From assembly GCF_001618385.1 (NCBI RefSeq), contig NZ_BDCR01000003.1, positions 856,383 through 920,382 of the forward strand: a stretch of DNA of 64,000 nt, given 5' to 3'. This DNA is from Paludibacter jiangxiensis (GTDB lineage Bacteria; Bacteroidota; Bacteroidia; Bacteroidales; Paludibacteraceae). The position numbers and the translations under genes are program-made. This document shows, piece by piece, positions 29,669 to 42,149 of the stretch; the stretch's first letter is position 1; each line of letters begins with the position of its first letter. The notes beneath the pieces are model-generated. The model saw only the letters and a list, made by a program, of their open reading frames with translations, was not told where the DNA came from and did no database searches.

Positions 29669-31741
29669 TTACTGTTCGTAGTTTTGGTGGCGTGTTGTAT
29701 CATTACGTATCAAATATTCCAGATTGTTTACCGGACGTTCGATTTCATACGGGATCGGCATCTTACTGAATTGCTGAAAATAAAGCAAACAACCATCTTT
29801 CCACAATTGAGCATTCCGGCTTTGGCTCCGAAGTTTACTCTGGACTTGAACGAATCGTTCTCCGTCAACATACGGTTGCACCTTATCCCAGATCTTTTGA
29901 AAATCACGTACCTGATGTAGGCCTTTGTTATAGCGATAACACAATTCATTCCACAAAGTGCAGCCATTCTTCATCTTAAAACTCCAGGGCACATGATGAA
30001 ACCACAACAAATACTCGTCAGGACAAGTCTGAATATTGTCGAACAAAGTATGTAATGGTTCGTGATACTGACTGACGGCATCACTACCGGTATGAGTTCT
30101 GTCGAATCCTACTCCGACGGTATCTGCCTGATGATAATATGGTGGTGTCCAGTCTTTTCTCATTCTTTTCGGAGCCCACCACGGACCGGGACCATAATGC
30201 TCATTGGCAGACATAATGTGGTGCAAACCAAGCGGCATCATATAATTTACGGCAGCTTCCCGACTGTCGAGCATCATCTGCTTTACAGGTTTCAGAAAAT
30301 TATCCTGCCAATCTGTTGTTTCTGCTACATTTCGTTTGAACGTGAGCTTAAGCCATTCATCGGCAATTTGGTCGCTCGTTAGTTTATTGTCCCACGCCAA
30401 TCGACCGAAAGCGTACCAATTGGACTGAGCAAACTGATGTCCGCACCAGTTTACGTCTAACCCCACATTGGCAACACCCGCAATGGCTGTATGTTTTTGA
30501 GGAAAGAGGCTGCCATCCGTACAACGGGCAACAGTGCTCCCCTCGCCTTCCTGATAGGTCTCACTTTTCAAAAATTCCTCCCACATGGTGGAAAGGAAAA
30601 CCAAATGGATGGAATGTCCTAAATATTCCTGAGTAATCTGAACCTCCGGCATCAGCGATGTCTTCTTCATCGCTCCGAACAACGGGCTGAACGGTTCGCG
30701 GGGCTGAAAGTCAACCGGCCCATTTTTCACCTGGATGATTACATTATCGCGAAACTGCCCATCCAACGGCAAAAATTCTTCATAAGCCTGCTTCGCACGA
30801 TCGTTATCGGACGCACTATAGACAAATGCCCGCCACATCACAATTCCACCATAGGGTTTCAGCGCATCTGCCATCATATTTGCGCCATCGGCATGGGTTC
30901 GCTTGTAATCCTGAGGACCCGGCTGGCCTTCGCTGTTGGCTTTCACCAAAAAGCCGCCAAAATCAGGAATCATTGCGTATATTTCCTTCACTTTGGCCTG
31001 CCACCATTTTATTACGGTAGGATCTAAAGGGTCGCAGGTTTTTAAGCCTCCAACCTGAGACGGAGCTGAAAATTTAGCGGATAAATAGACCTTCACACCA
31101 TAAGGGCGGAACTCATCTGCAATTGCCTTAACGCGCTTCAGATATACATCTGTCAATATATCTGCATTGGCATTCACATTGTTGAGTACAGCCCCATTTA
31201 TGCCGACTGATGCATTTGCCCGTGCATATTCTCGCCAGAGCTTTTTATCGGCTTCCGTGACATTCAATGAGTCTTTGGTGTTTCTCCAAAAAATCGAACG
31301 TCCGGCATATCCTCTTTCAATGGTTCCATCCTGATTATCCCAGTGGTTCAAGACTCTACGCTCATATGACGGATTAAAGATTCCCGGGTTAATCGTTTCT
31401 CCCGTTTGCTGGTGGCGCAAAAGATCATACACCCCATACAAAACACCCAAATCGGTATTTGCCTGAACTCCTTCCGGAGTCAATTTATACCCATCTCCTT
31501 TTACCTGTTTATCCTGTTTTACGATAAGTTTTATAGAAGCTCCAGGTTGTCCCTGCCAGCCATTCAGTAACTCTTGCCTTGCAATTTCTGTTACTATCGA
31601 TTTTTTACTACATATAACACTAACGGGTGAGGAACTCTGGCTCCGCAGCCAGAGTGAATGGCCATTTTCGGCTTGTAAATTCACGGAAAGAAAAAACAAT
31701 ATCAAGCAACTCGATACAATCTTTATCATCTCAATTTTCAT
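29669..31741 (-). CDS. aguA: GH67 alpha-glucuronidase
   Basis: A 690-residue secreted GH67, the usual family length of about 680-730. The signal peptide ends near LQA24. An N-terminal beta domain covers about 30-125, the TIM barrel about 130-460 and the helical C-terminal domain about 470-690. Catalytic residues recognised by family motifs are Glu271 (KANSEGQPGP, acid), Asp344 (NGPVDFQPREP) and Glu372 (QITQEYLG), the paired bases of the inverting mechanism. The enzyme removes (4-O-methyl-)glucuronic acid from the terminal xylose of aldouronic acids, typically after transport across the outer membrane. The upstream gap (31742-31945, 204 bases) contains a long hairpin, so it may have its own promoter or processed leader. 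Confidence 0.96.
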   Translation of the reverse strand: MKIEMIKIVSSCLILFFLSVNLQAENGHSLWLRSQSSSPVSVICSKKSIVTEIARQELLNGWQGQPGASIKLIVKQDKQVKGDGYKLTPEGVQANTDLGVLYGVYDLLRHQQTGETINPGIFNPSYERRVLNHWDNQDGTIERGYAGRSIFWRNTKDSLNVTEADKKLWREYARANASVGINGAVLNNVNANADILTDVYLKRVKAIADEFRPYGVKVYLSAKFSAPSQVGGLKTCDPLDPTVIKWWQAKVKEIYAMIPDFGGFLVKANSEGQPGPQDYKRTHADGANMMADALKPYGGIVMWRAFVYSASDNDRAKQAYEEFLPLDGQFRDNVIIQVKNGPVDFQPREPFSPLFGAMKKTSLMPEVQITQEYLGHSIHLVFLSTMWEEFLKSETYQEGEGSTVARCTDGSLFPQKHTAIAGVANVGLDVNWCGHQFAQSNWYAFGRLAWDNKLTSDQIADEWLKLTFKRNVAETTDWQDNFLKPVKQMMLDSREAAVNYMMPLGLHHIMSANEHYGPGPWWAPKRMRKDWTPPYYHQADTVGVGFDRTHTGSDAVSQYHEPLHTLFDNIQTCPDEYLLWFHHVPWSFKMKNGCTLWNELCYRYNKGLHQVRDFQKIWDKVQPYVDGERFVQVQSKLRSQSRNAQLWKDGCLLYFQQFSKMPIPYEIERPVNNLEYLIRNDTTRHQNYEQ

Positions 31742-31836
31742 GGTTAGAACAAAAGGGTAATTACTTCACAGGATTCCCTGCAAATTCAGCTATAGTTGAA
31801 TCCTTCAATGCCCGACTGTTGGGCGCAATTAAAAGG

Positions 31837-31889
31837 AAACAGGATGACATCGGCACTTTATAATACAAAGGTCGATGAAGATCCTGTTT
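31837..31889 (-). promoter_or_regulatory. long imperfect hairpin between GH43-F5/8 and GH67
   Basis: AAACAGGAT (31837-31845) pairs with ATCCTGTTT (31881-31889) and CATCG (31848-31852) with CGATG (31873-31877), with a short 2/3-base internal loop between. The inner part can pair further. On the minus strand it ends with CCTTTTAATT. It may be a partial terminator after the GH43 gene that lowers expression of GH67 and following genes. Confidence 0.5.
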
Positions 31890-31945
31890 GTCATTTCTAA
31901 TTATCCACATTTTTGTTCTAAATTCGGATAATTATAAGGGAGATT

Positions 31946-33682
31946 TTATTCCAGCTCTATCACTTTATCCCCTTTAGTAATGCCATTTTCGTTGAATGCG
32001 TCGACAACAAAATAGTATTTCTGCTTACTGTTTAGATTACCGATTGTAACAGAGTTCTTTCCCAGAATTTGATAGTTGCTATACAATTTATCTTTCTGTG
32101 TTCCGTATCTGACATTGTAACCTACAACATCCGGTTTAGGAGCCCAGCTCATTTTCACTACACAGCGATCGATTTGGCTGCGTACTGCATCGACCTTATC
32201 GGGTGTTGTCGGAACTTTTCCTCCGGCATTTCCGAATACGCGCAACCCTGCCAAAGCAAACGTACCGTCTGCCATATGATAGTTGGTCAGTCGTACATAA
32301 CGCGCCTTCACCGGCATTTTCAACTCGATATAATCGTGGGGAACATCCGTCGTATTTTTGGTTTTATCCGCCAGCGGCTTCCAGTTTGTACCATCGGTAG
32401 AATATTCGAGCAGGTATTGATAATAAATGCCCGGTTTGCGCCCCATGGTTTTGGTGTTATTTTCTGCAAAATTGATCTGCACGGCATTGACAGTACTCAG
32501 CTTTTGCAAATCCAGGGCAATCCACTCGCCTTTGTTTCCTGTTTTGGCACTCCAGTAAGTTCTGATCTCCTCATCGGCAGCATAACGTGCCGGATGTCCC
32601 TGCAACTCGGAGGAAGCAGCAACGGGTTTGTTGTACGAGAGAAGCATCCATTTCGGGAACAACTCTTCGGGACTGCTGATCTTCTTATTGGGCACTTTAT
32701 ACGGGAAATCTCCGAATCCGGTATTAACGTACATTACACCATCGTTGTCAAAAAACGTTGGGAACAAGCCCAAGCGACGTTCAAACATATGTTTTTGAGA
32801 AATCGTCATGGTTGATATATGCCAATAATTGCCATAGATATCCTGAAACGTACTGCTGTGACCGGCTGCCGCAACAAATCCTTCCGGTTTTGCAGAAACA
32901 GGATTGTGTGCAGCAACTGTAAACGGACCCAGCGGTTTGTCTGAAACATACACGCCGTCGCAATAGCTCTTGAACTGTGTTCCGGGAACCGCATATTGCA
33001 AATAGTACTTCCCGTTGTGTTTGGTCATCCACGCTCCTTCTACCCATGGACTATCGTCCTTTTCATTGTAATCGCCGAAACGTTCCCATCCATGCTCTTT
33101 CTTGTTGCTATTGAACAAAGCAACTGGCTGGCCGATGGGATTCAATGTTTTGGTATCGAGTTCAACGGCATAAATCGGATTTTTATCCGAACAGCCGTAA
33201 TAGAAATACAAACGTCCGTCTTCATCCAGAAACAGATCGGGATCTGTCATTCCAATAGGGAAAGCGGCATTGGCCACGCTCCATTTCCCTGATTTGGGAT
33301 CTCCTGTTTTATAGATAGTCAATGGAGCATCGTTCTTTGACGCCATGAAATAGAGAGTATCTTTCATCACCACCGCCGTAGGTGCATAATCTTCTATCGG
33401 CAAATCATTTGTCGTTATCAAATCCCAATGAATCATATCTTTTGAATGAAAATATCCGCCCGACTTGGACGCAAACAAATAATATTCATTCTTAAAAGTA
33501 ACCATAGTAGGATCGGCAGCCTCACGTCTTGACGGAGCATCAAGACAGAACCGGTAACTCAGGTTCATCGGGTTGCAAATAGTTGTCTGAGAAGGTTTAC
33601 TCACTGGCTTATTTTGCCCGAATGCAGCAAAGGTGCCCAGAAAACAGGCAAAAATAACGGATGTTTTTCTGAATGGTAGCAT
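31946..33682 (-). CDS. GH43-like glycosidase with discoidin (F5/8C) and Fn3 domains
   Basis: A 578-residue secreted protein. The signal peptide ends near AAFG22. The GH43 propeller covers about 35-340, with Asp57 (EAADPTM), Asp147 (MTDPDLFLDEDG) and Glu215 (WVEGAW) in the expected positions. An F5/8 type C discoidin domain covers about 350-485 (KPVAASSELQGHPARYAADEE, ending LAGLRVFGNA), and a fibronectin type III domain closes the protein (about 495-578). The two extra domains likely bind glycan or hold the enzyme near the cell surface. The catalytic triad is intact, but this GH43 branch is distant from the CBM6 types in the window, so substrate is uncertain: xylosidase, arabinofuranosidase or galactosidase. 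It is 14 bases after the double CE1 gene stop, so it is co-transcribed. Confidence 0.88.
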   Translation of the reverse strand: MLPFRKTSVIFACFLGTFAAFGQNKPVSKPSQTTICNPMNLSYRFCLDAPSRREAADPTMVTFKNEYYLFASKSGGYFHSKDMIHWDLITTNDLPIEDYAPTAVVMKDTLYFMASKNDAPLTIYKTGDPKSGKWSVANAAFPIGMTDPDLFLDEDGRLYFYYGCSDKNPIYAVELDTKTLNPIGQPVALFNSNKKEHGWERFGDYNEKDDSPWVEGAWMTKHNGKYYLQYAVPGTQFKSYCDGVYVSDKPLGPFTVAAHNPVSAKPEGFVAAAGHSSTFQDIYGNYWHISTMTISQKHMFERRLGLFPTFFDNDGVMYVNTGFGDFPYKVPNKKISSPEELFPKWMLLSYNKPVAASSELQGHPARYAADEEIRTYWSAKTGNKGEWIALDLQKLSTVNAVQINFAENNTKTMGRKPGIYYQYLLEYSTDGTNWKPLADKTKNTTDVPHDYIELKMPVKARYVRLTNYHMADGTFALAGLRVFGNAGGKVPTTPDKVDAVRSQIDRCVVKMSWAPKPDVVGYNVRYGTQKDKLYSNYQILGKNSVTIGNLNSKQKYYFVVDAFNENGITKGDKVIELE

Positions 33683-33696
33683 AGATTAGGTAAGGT

Positions 33697-35637
<1,941 letters not shown>

Positions 35638-35717
35638 TTATAGCTTTGTTTAGATTAAAAAAAACAGTAATGGTTTAATTTCAGATAACACATTGGCAAA
35701 TTCCGAGTGCATAATTG

Positions 35718-37954
<2,237 letters not shown>

Positions 37955-38031
37955 ACATATTAGTTTTGTGAACTCATCCTGACTTCTCTTGCCTATGAAA
38001 ATGAAAAATTCCATTCATTTCACAACGCCAA

Positions 38032-38048
38032 AGCCCCTTTTGGGGGCT
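38032..38048. repeat. GC-rich mini-hairpin between CE1 genes
   Basis: AGCCCC (38032-38037) and GGGGCT (38043-38048) form a six-base stem with a five-base loop in an otherwise gene-free 143-base gap. It resembles the CCCC/GGGG hairpins scattered between genes in many Bacteroidota genomes. There is no U run, so it is not a good terminator. Confidence 0.4.
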
Positions 38049-38097
38049 GGAGGTCGAAAAGCAAAAAGTCAAGACGACTTCATTGCGTGATTCGCGT

Positions 38098-39237
38098 TTA
38101 TTTGAATAGTTTTGGCATAATGGTGGATAAGAACAGTTTGCAGTTCATCCAGGTATGACCGCCTTCCGACGAAAAATATTCATATCGGATTCCTTTTTGG
38201 TCGAGCACTTTCATATACTCGTTCACAACCCGGAACGTGATATCTTCTTTCCCCACACCAAACCACAATAGTTTGATATTTTTATTCGTCAACTGTGGAT
38301 CGGCAAATGGAACCGCGTTGTTTCTGTCAAACTCTTCTTTTATCATGCCCGGAGCGAAACCACATACATAGCTGAACAGGTTCTGATTATTCAAGCCCAG
38401 ATACAACGTTTCGCCACCACCGCCCGAAAATCCGGCAATAGCCCGGCTATTCTTCTCTTTATTAATGCGATAGTTACTTTCCACAAAAGGCATCAAATTA
38501 CCCAAAAAGTCCTTCTTAAACTCTTGCAGGTTTTCCCAGGTGCGTAAGCTCCCTGCCGATTTACTAATGACCGGATAGGCTCTACCGTAAGGCATAACTA
38601 CAATCATTGGCACCGCTTTCTTTTGTGCAATGAGATTGTCGAGTATAATATTGGCACGTCCTACCTTTGTCCAGGTTTCCTCCGTATCGGAAGATCCATG
38701 CAATAAATAGAGTACCGGATAGTTGGTTTTTGAATCATTTTCGTATCCGGGAGGTGTATAAACCACAACCGGTCGTATGCCGAGCTCTTTTGAATAATAA
38801 TAGCGATAGGATAGCGTGCCATGAGGGACATTCTGCACTGTGTGAATCAGCGGAGTATTCCCGGTTATCTCCACAATGCTGTTCTTGAATCCTTCGTTTG
38901 GAAAGATCACCTGATTCATCGGATCGGCTACCGAAACTCCGTCTACAATAAAGCAGTAAGGATACATATCGGGCTTCACCGGACCACGTGTCACACTCCA
39001 GACACCCAAAGAGTCTTTCGTCATAGGCACTGCCAATCTATCAAACTGGGCACTCAATTTCACCTCTTTTGCTTGTGGTGCAACGAATCGAAAAACAACC
39101 GTGTTGTCCGGATTTACTTGAGGAGAGACTACTTCGACAGGAAGTCTTCTGGCCTGCTGCGCATTGGAGGCAACGTAACACGCGAATGCTGTGGTTAACA
39201 ACAACATTCGCGTAATGTGTTTCCGTTTCAATTTCAT
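38098..39237 (-). CDS. CE1 esterase with CBM48-like domain (copy C)
   Basis: A 379-residue secreted esterase. The start is set by an ATGA overlap: its ATG (39237-39235) overlaps the TGA of the upstream esterase by four bases, giving MKLKRKHITRMLLLTTAFAC as signal peptide. The longer frame from 39270 lies inside the upstream gene. The CBM48-like domain is at about 30-120 and CE1 at about 125-379. The nucleophile motif is AGFSGGGG, the HG motif is intact (YLLHGSSDTEETW) and the His lies in EGGHTWMNC. The role is probably de-esterification of feruloylated or acetylated xylo-oligosaccharides. It is translationally coupled to the preceding esterase gene. Confidence 0.92.
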   Translation of the reverse strand: MKLKRKHITRMLLLTTAFACYVASNAQQARRLPVEVVSPQVNPDNTVVFRFVAPQAKEVKLSAQFDRLAVPMTKDSLGVWSVTRGPVKPDMYPYCFIVDGVSVADPMNQVIFPNEGFKNSIVEITGNTPLIHTVQNVPHGTLSYRYYYSKELGIRPVVVYTPPGYENDSKTNYPVLYLLHGSSDTEETWTKVGRANIILDNLIAQKKAVPMIVVMPYGRAYPVISKSAGSLRTWENLQEFKKDFLGNLMPFVESNYRINKEKNSRAIAGFSGGGGETLYLGLNNQNLFSYVCGFAPGMIKEEFDRNNAVPFADPQLTNKNIKLLWFGVGKEDITFRVVNEYMKVLDQKGIRYEYFSSEGGHTWMNCKLFLSTIMPKLFK

Positions 39238-40142
39238 TTTGCAGCAGATGAGGTTGTACTTTCGATCCATTTAAGAAGCGGTTCCATCCATCCCTGCTGT
39301 CTGAAAACAAACCCATGACCACCTTTGGGGTAGATGTGCATTTCAACCGGCACTTTGTTATGACGCAATGCTTCAAAGTAGCCAATACTGTTATCCACAT
39401 CCACCGTTCTGTCATCTGCCGCATGAGTAATGTAAGCTGGCGGAGCAGTTGCATCTACCTGCAATTCGTTAGAAAACAGATCGACCGTTTCTTGTTTGGG
39501 ACTATTTCCCAGCAACTGCGTCCGGGAGTCGCGATGAGTCAACTTCTCCTGCATCGAAATGACCGGATATACAACTACTTGAAAATCGGGACGCAAACTG
39601 GTATTGTTTGCATTGTCGATCAAAGCCTTCTTAAAATGAGTTGCTTCAGTTGAGGCTAAATGGCCTCCGGCCGAGAAACCCATGATCCCGATCTTATTTG
39701 GATTAACACCCCATTTTGCAGCATTTTCACGTACCACTTTGATGGCTTGTTGCGCATCCTGCAATGGTCCGATTGATTTGTCGTTCATAATGGCATCATC
39801 CGGCAAACGATATTTAAGTACGAAAGCCGCTACTCCGTTTTTGGCCAACTCTTTGGCATTCATTACCCCTTCGCCACTATACACAATCACACTATAGCCT
39901 CCACCCGGACAAATAACGACTGCGGCTCCGGTTTCCTTGCCCTTTTCGGGCAGAAAAACCTCAAGCGTAGGAGTGGTTACATTACGATACATTCCATTAC
40001 CAAAACTCTCTTTTACCAAAGTAGTCTCGGCTGTTTTCGAATTAGGAACGACTCCATTATATAACGGAATAATTTCCTGTGCACCTACCGACGGTAAGGC
40101 CACAAGGATGAAAGCAAATAGGATTAATAATTCTTTTTTCAT
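39234..40142 (-). CDS. Secreted alpha/beta hydrolase esterase (BD-FAE-like)
   Basis: A 302-residue secreted esterase/lipase-type alpha/beta hydrolase. Signal peptide 1-21 (LVALPSVGA). The oxyanion region is VICPGGGYSV (about 76-85), the nucleophile Ser157 is in IMGFSAGGH, the Asp is in AADDRTVDVDNS, and the His is in YPKGGHGF. This arrangement, with an HGGG-like PGGG motif, fits xylan acetyl or feruloyl esterases of gut-type Bacteroidota rather than CE1. It begins the esterase run, lies 105 bases downstream of the GH8 stop, and overlaps copy C of the CE1 genes by four bases. A small hairpin lies just upstream of its start. Confidence 0.9.
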   Translation of the reverse strand: MKKELLILFAFILVALPSVGAQEIIPLYNGVVPNSKTAETTLVKESFGNGMYRNVTTPTLEVFLPEKGKETGAAVVICPGGGYSVIVYSGEGVMNAKELAKNGVAAFVLKYRLPDDAIMNDKSIGPLQDAQQAIKVVRENAAKWGVNPNKIGIMGFSAGGHLASTEATHFKKALIDNANNTSLRPDFQVVVYPVISMQEKLTHRDSRTQLLGNSPKQETVDLFSNELQVDATAPPAYITHAADDRTVDVDNSIGYFEALRHNKVPVEMHIYPKGGHGFVFRQQGWMEPLLKWIESTTSSAAK

Positions 40143-40160
40143 GTGGATATATTATTGAAC

Positions 40161-40177
40161 CCCTTGAAAAACAAGGG
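40161..40177 (-). promoter_or_regulatory. small hairpin before the esterase start
   Basis: CCCTTG (40161-40166) and CAAGGG (40172-40177) pair around a five-base loop, ending 18 bases before the ATG at 40142. In the transcript the loop is all U. It may affect translation or act as a weak terminator between GH8 and the esterases. Confidence 0.4.
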
Positions 40178-40247
40178 TAAAGTTCATGCCGGAAACAAGA
40201 CCAAGTCAATTATTCCGTCAAAGAGCTTTTGTGATATTTTGTTATAA

Positions 40248-41564
40248 TTATTTATGATTTAATTGAGGCTTAATTATCTGATAGTTACCACTTAAGTGCA
40301 TGATAGCAAACAGATAGAGCAATCCGTCGTAGTACGGATCAAAATAACCATCCTCATAGGGTTCGAGTTTCGCATTCCACAATGCATCCACAAACTTCCA
40401 GCTTTTGGTCTGTGTCCCCATAATAGATGCGGCAGCAGCAGTAGCAACAAAGCCTATGGAGTGACGTAATTTTTTAAATCCTCCGGCTTGCAAGATAAAC
40501 TCAGGACGGGTTCCATCCATATTATACTGATCCACAAATGAATCAAGTCCTTCTTTAAACAGAAAGTTCTGTATTCTTTTGGAGTAATCTTGTTGCCATT
40601 TATTGTCTTTGGCAAACCAGGAATAATCCATCGCAATATTCATCGGCACTCTCCAGGAATCATATCGGAAAGCCGCCGGCATCCAACGGGTAGAACGGAT
40701 TTTGCCGTCAAAATCGGTGTAGTCGGCATTCAACCCTGTAACAGGATGACATGCCTTATGAAGATAAACTCTGGCTGAATCGGCACAATCGCGATAAAAC
40801 TGCTCGTGCCCGTCTTTGCCATACTCAGCCCAAATTTCAAAAAAAGCAGGTAAATTGTAGGAAGGATCGGTCCAATTATATCCATAATTGTCCGGAGTAA
40901 AAGTAATGAGCTTATGTTCGACGTTCATAATGTTTTTCACGCCTCCTGTACCATTTTTACTCCACATGGCATCAAGAATTTTTCTGGCTTCGGCATAGTA
41001 ATTTATACCTGTATCATTGCCCCAACGATTGGAGGCAAATAAGAGATCTGTTATAAAGTAGAGTTCACCATCAGATGCAGATCCCTCTGAGTTATGTTTC
41101 AAAGTTTTAGGATCGACACTCCATGCAAAATAAGCATCATGGGGTCCACCATGATGTTGCAGGCATTTACTTGTCCATCTCCAGATACGGTCGAAAACGT
41201 CTTTTTTATTCAGTTGCACAGCAACCATCATACCGTACGAAAGACCTTCTGTACGCGCATCATGATTTTTAACATCCGAGACATAGGCCATAGAATCGCC
41301 CACCTCAAAATAAACTTTATTAGGACCTTCAAACACATCATAATATGCCTTTGCCAATTTGGCGTTAATATCTGCCTGTTTATAACCAGCATCCTTAAAC
41401 ACATTACGATACTTGCCTGTTTTCCAGGCTCCTTTAGACCATGGAGTCATTTCTCCTCTGGAATCTTTAACTTCTTGTTTTAAATTAGTAACTGTGTTCT
41501 GTTGTCCATACATTATCCCGAACATCAAGGACGTAAAAAAAATAAGAGATCCAATCTTTTTCAT
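40248..41564 (-). CDS. GH8 reducing-end xylose-releasing exo-oligoxylanase
   Basis: A 438-residue secreted GH8 enzyme. The signal peptide is MKKIGSLIFFTSLMFGIMYG. The (alpha/alpha)6-barrel has the GH8 acid Glu106 in HDARTEGLSYGMM, Asp165 in GSASDGELYF, and an Asp in FRYDSWRVPMN in the position of the known catalytic base. Overall it matches the Rex branch, which releases xylose from the reducing end of xylo-oligosaccharides of three or more units, rather than GH8 endoglucanases. It is the only clear backbone-cutting xylan enzyme in the window. It lies 585 bases from SusD with two terminator-like hairpins between, and a TACTTTTG box sits just upstream, so it may head its own transcription unit with the esterases and later genes. 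Confidence 0.93.
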   Translation of the reverse strand: MKKIGSLIFFTSLMFGIMYGQQNTVTNLKQEVKDSRGEMTPWSKGAWKTGKYRNVFKDAGYKQADINAKLAKAYYDVFEGPNKVYFEVGDSMAYVSDVKNHDARTEGLSYGMMVAVQLNKKDVFDRIWRWTSKCLQHHGGPHDAYFAWSVDPKTLKHNSEGSASDGELYFITDLLFASNRWGNDTGINYYAEARKILDAMWSKNGTGGVKNIMNVEHKLITFTPDNYGYNWTDPSYNLPAFFEIWAEYGKDGHEQFYRDCADSARVYLHKACHPVTGLNADYTDFDGKIRSTRWMPAAFRYDSWRVPMNIAMDYSWFAKDNKWQQDYSKRIQNFLFKEGLDSFVDQYNMDGTRPEFILQAGGFKKLRHSIGFVATAAAASIMGTQTKSWKFVDALWNAKLEPYEDGYFDPYYDGLLYLFAIMHLSGNYQIIKPQLNHK

Positions 41565-41581
41565 TGTTTATTGTTGTTTTT

Positions 41582-41589
41582 CAAAAGTA
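41582..41589 (-). promoter_or_regulatory. candidate -7 box (TACTTTTG) for the GH8 unit
   Basis: On the minus strand TACTTTTG fits TAnnTTTG and lies 17 bases upstream of the GH8 start, after a terminator hairpin. The leader would be only about 13 bases. A GTTTTA sequence about 16 bases upstream is a weak -33 candidate. Confidence 0.4.
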
Positions 41590-41648
41590 TATAAAAACGC
41601 GCCATAAAACCATCTTGGCTCGTTGTTTCATTTATTCAAAAAAATAAT

Positions 41649-41681
41649 AAAGAGACCTCTACCTCACGTAGAGGTCTCTTT
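41649..41681 (-). terminator. strong terminator hairpin upstream of GH8
   Basis: A perfect 14-base stem (41649-41662 with 41668-41681, loop CTCAC). On the minus strand the stem is followed by a T-rich tract (TTATTATTTTTTTG). It is about 470 bases downstream of the SusD stop and would separate the SusC/SusD transcript from the GH8 unit. Confidence 0.7.
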
Positions 41682-41689
41682 TAAAAACC

Positions 41690-42035
41690 TTTCTAATTAA
41701 ACTACAGTCTTAGTTCCAAACTAATACCTATATCTTGGACACAAAATATGAATTTTCACACATCAATTTTTCACATCAATAACCTGTCAAGATATTGCAA
41801 AAGGTTTTATTCGTAATTCACATCTAAATGCTCTATATCTGCAATTTCATAGATTGAATATCAATTCCCGATTCAACTTATTCTTTGACTGCTCCATTCA
41901 AGACTATACACGAACTCTTTATTTTATGTTTCATATATAGCCTGTGGTTGCACTATAAATCAATCAGAATTTTATTTTTCTCTTTGTCCTAAGGATTAAA
42001 AACAGATCTTTGTCGGATATCGGAATATCAAATTA
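41690..42035. other. gene-free AT-rich spacer between SusD and GH8
   Basis: No open frame, tRNA or recognisable promoter box was seen here. It contains one short imperfect direct repeat (TTTTCACACATCAAT at 41753-41767 and TTTTTCACATCAAT at 41767-41780). Together with the two flanking hairpins it makes an unusually long break within the locus. Confidence 0.5.
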
Positions 42036-42092
42036 AAAGAAAGGAAAGAGTAGCCATTCCAAACCTTTGTAACGGCTATCTTCCCTTTCTTT
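42036..42092 (-). terminator. terminator hairpin after SusD
   Basis: A stem of about 19 base pairs with one bulged G and one mismatch (42036-42055 with 42074-42092) and an 18-base loop. It begins about 58 bases after the SusD stop, and the stem ends in a T-rich sequence on the minus strand. It is the likely 3' end of the SusC/SusD transcript. Confidence 0.65.
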
Positions 42093-42149
42093 CTTAAAGC
42101 GTCAAGTAAACATTACTATTTCTGATAGATGTTCTAAACAATGTCTTAA

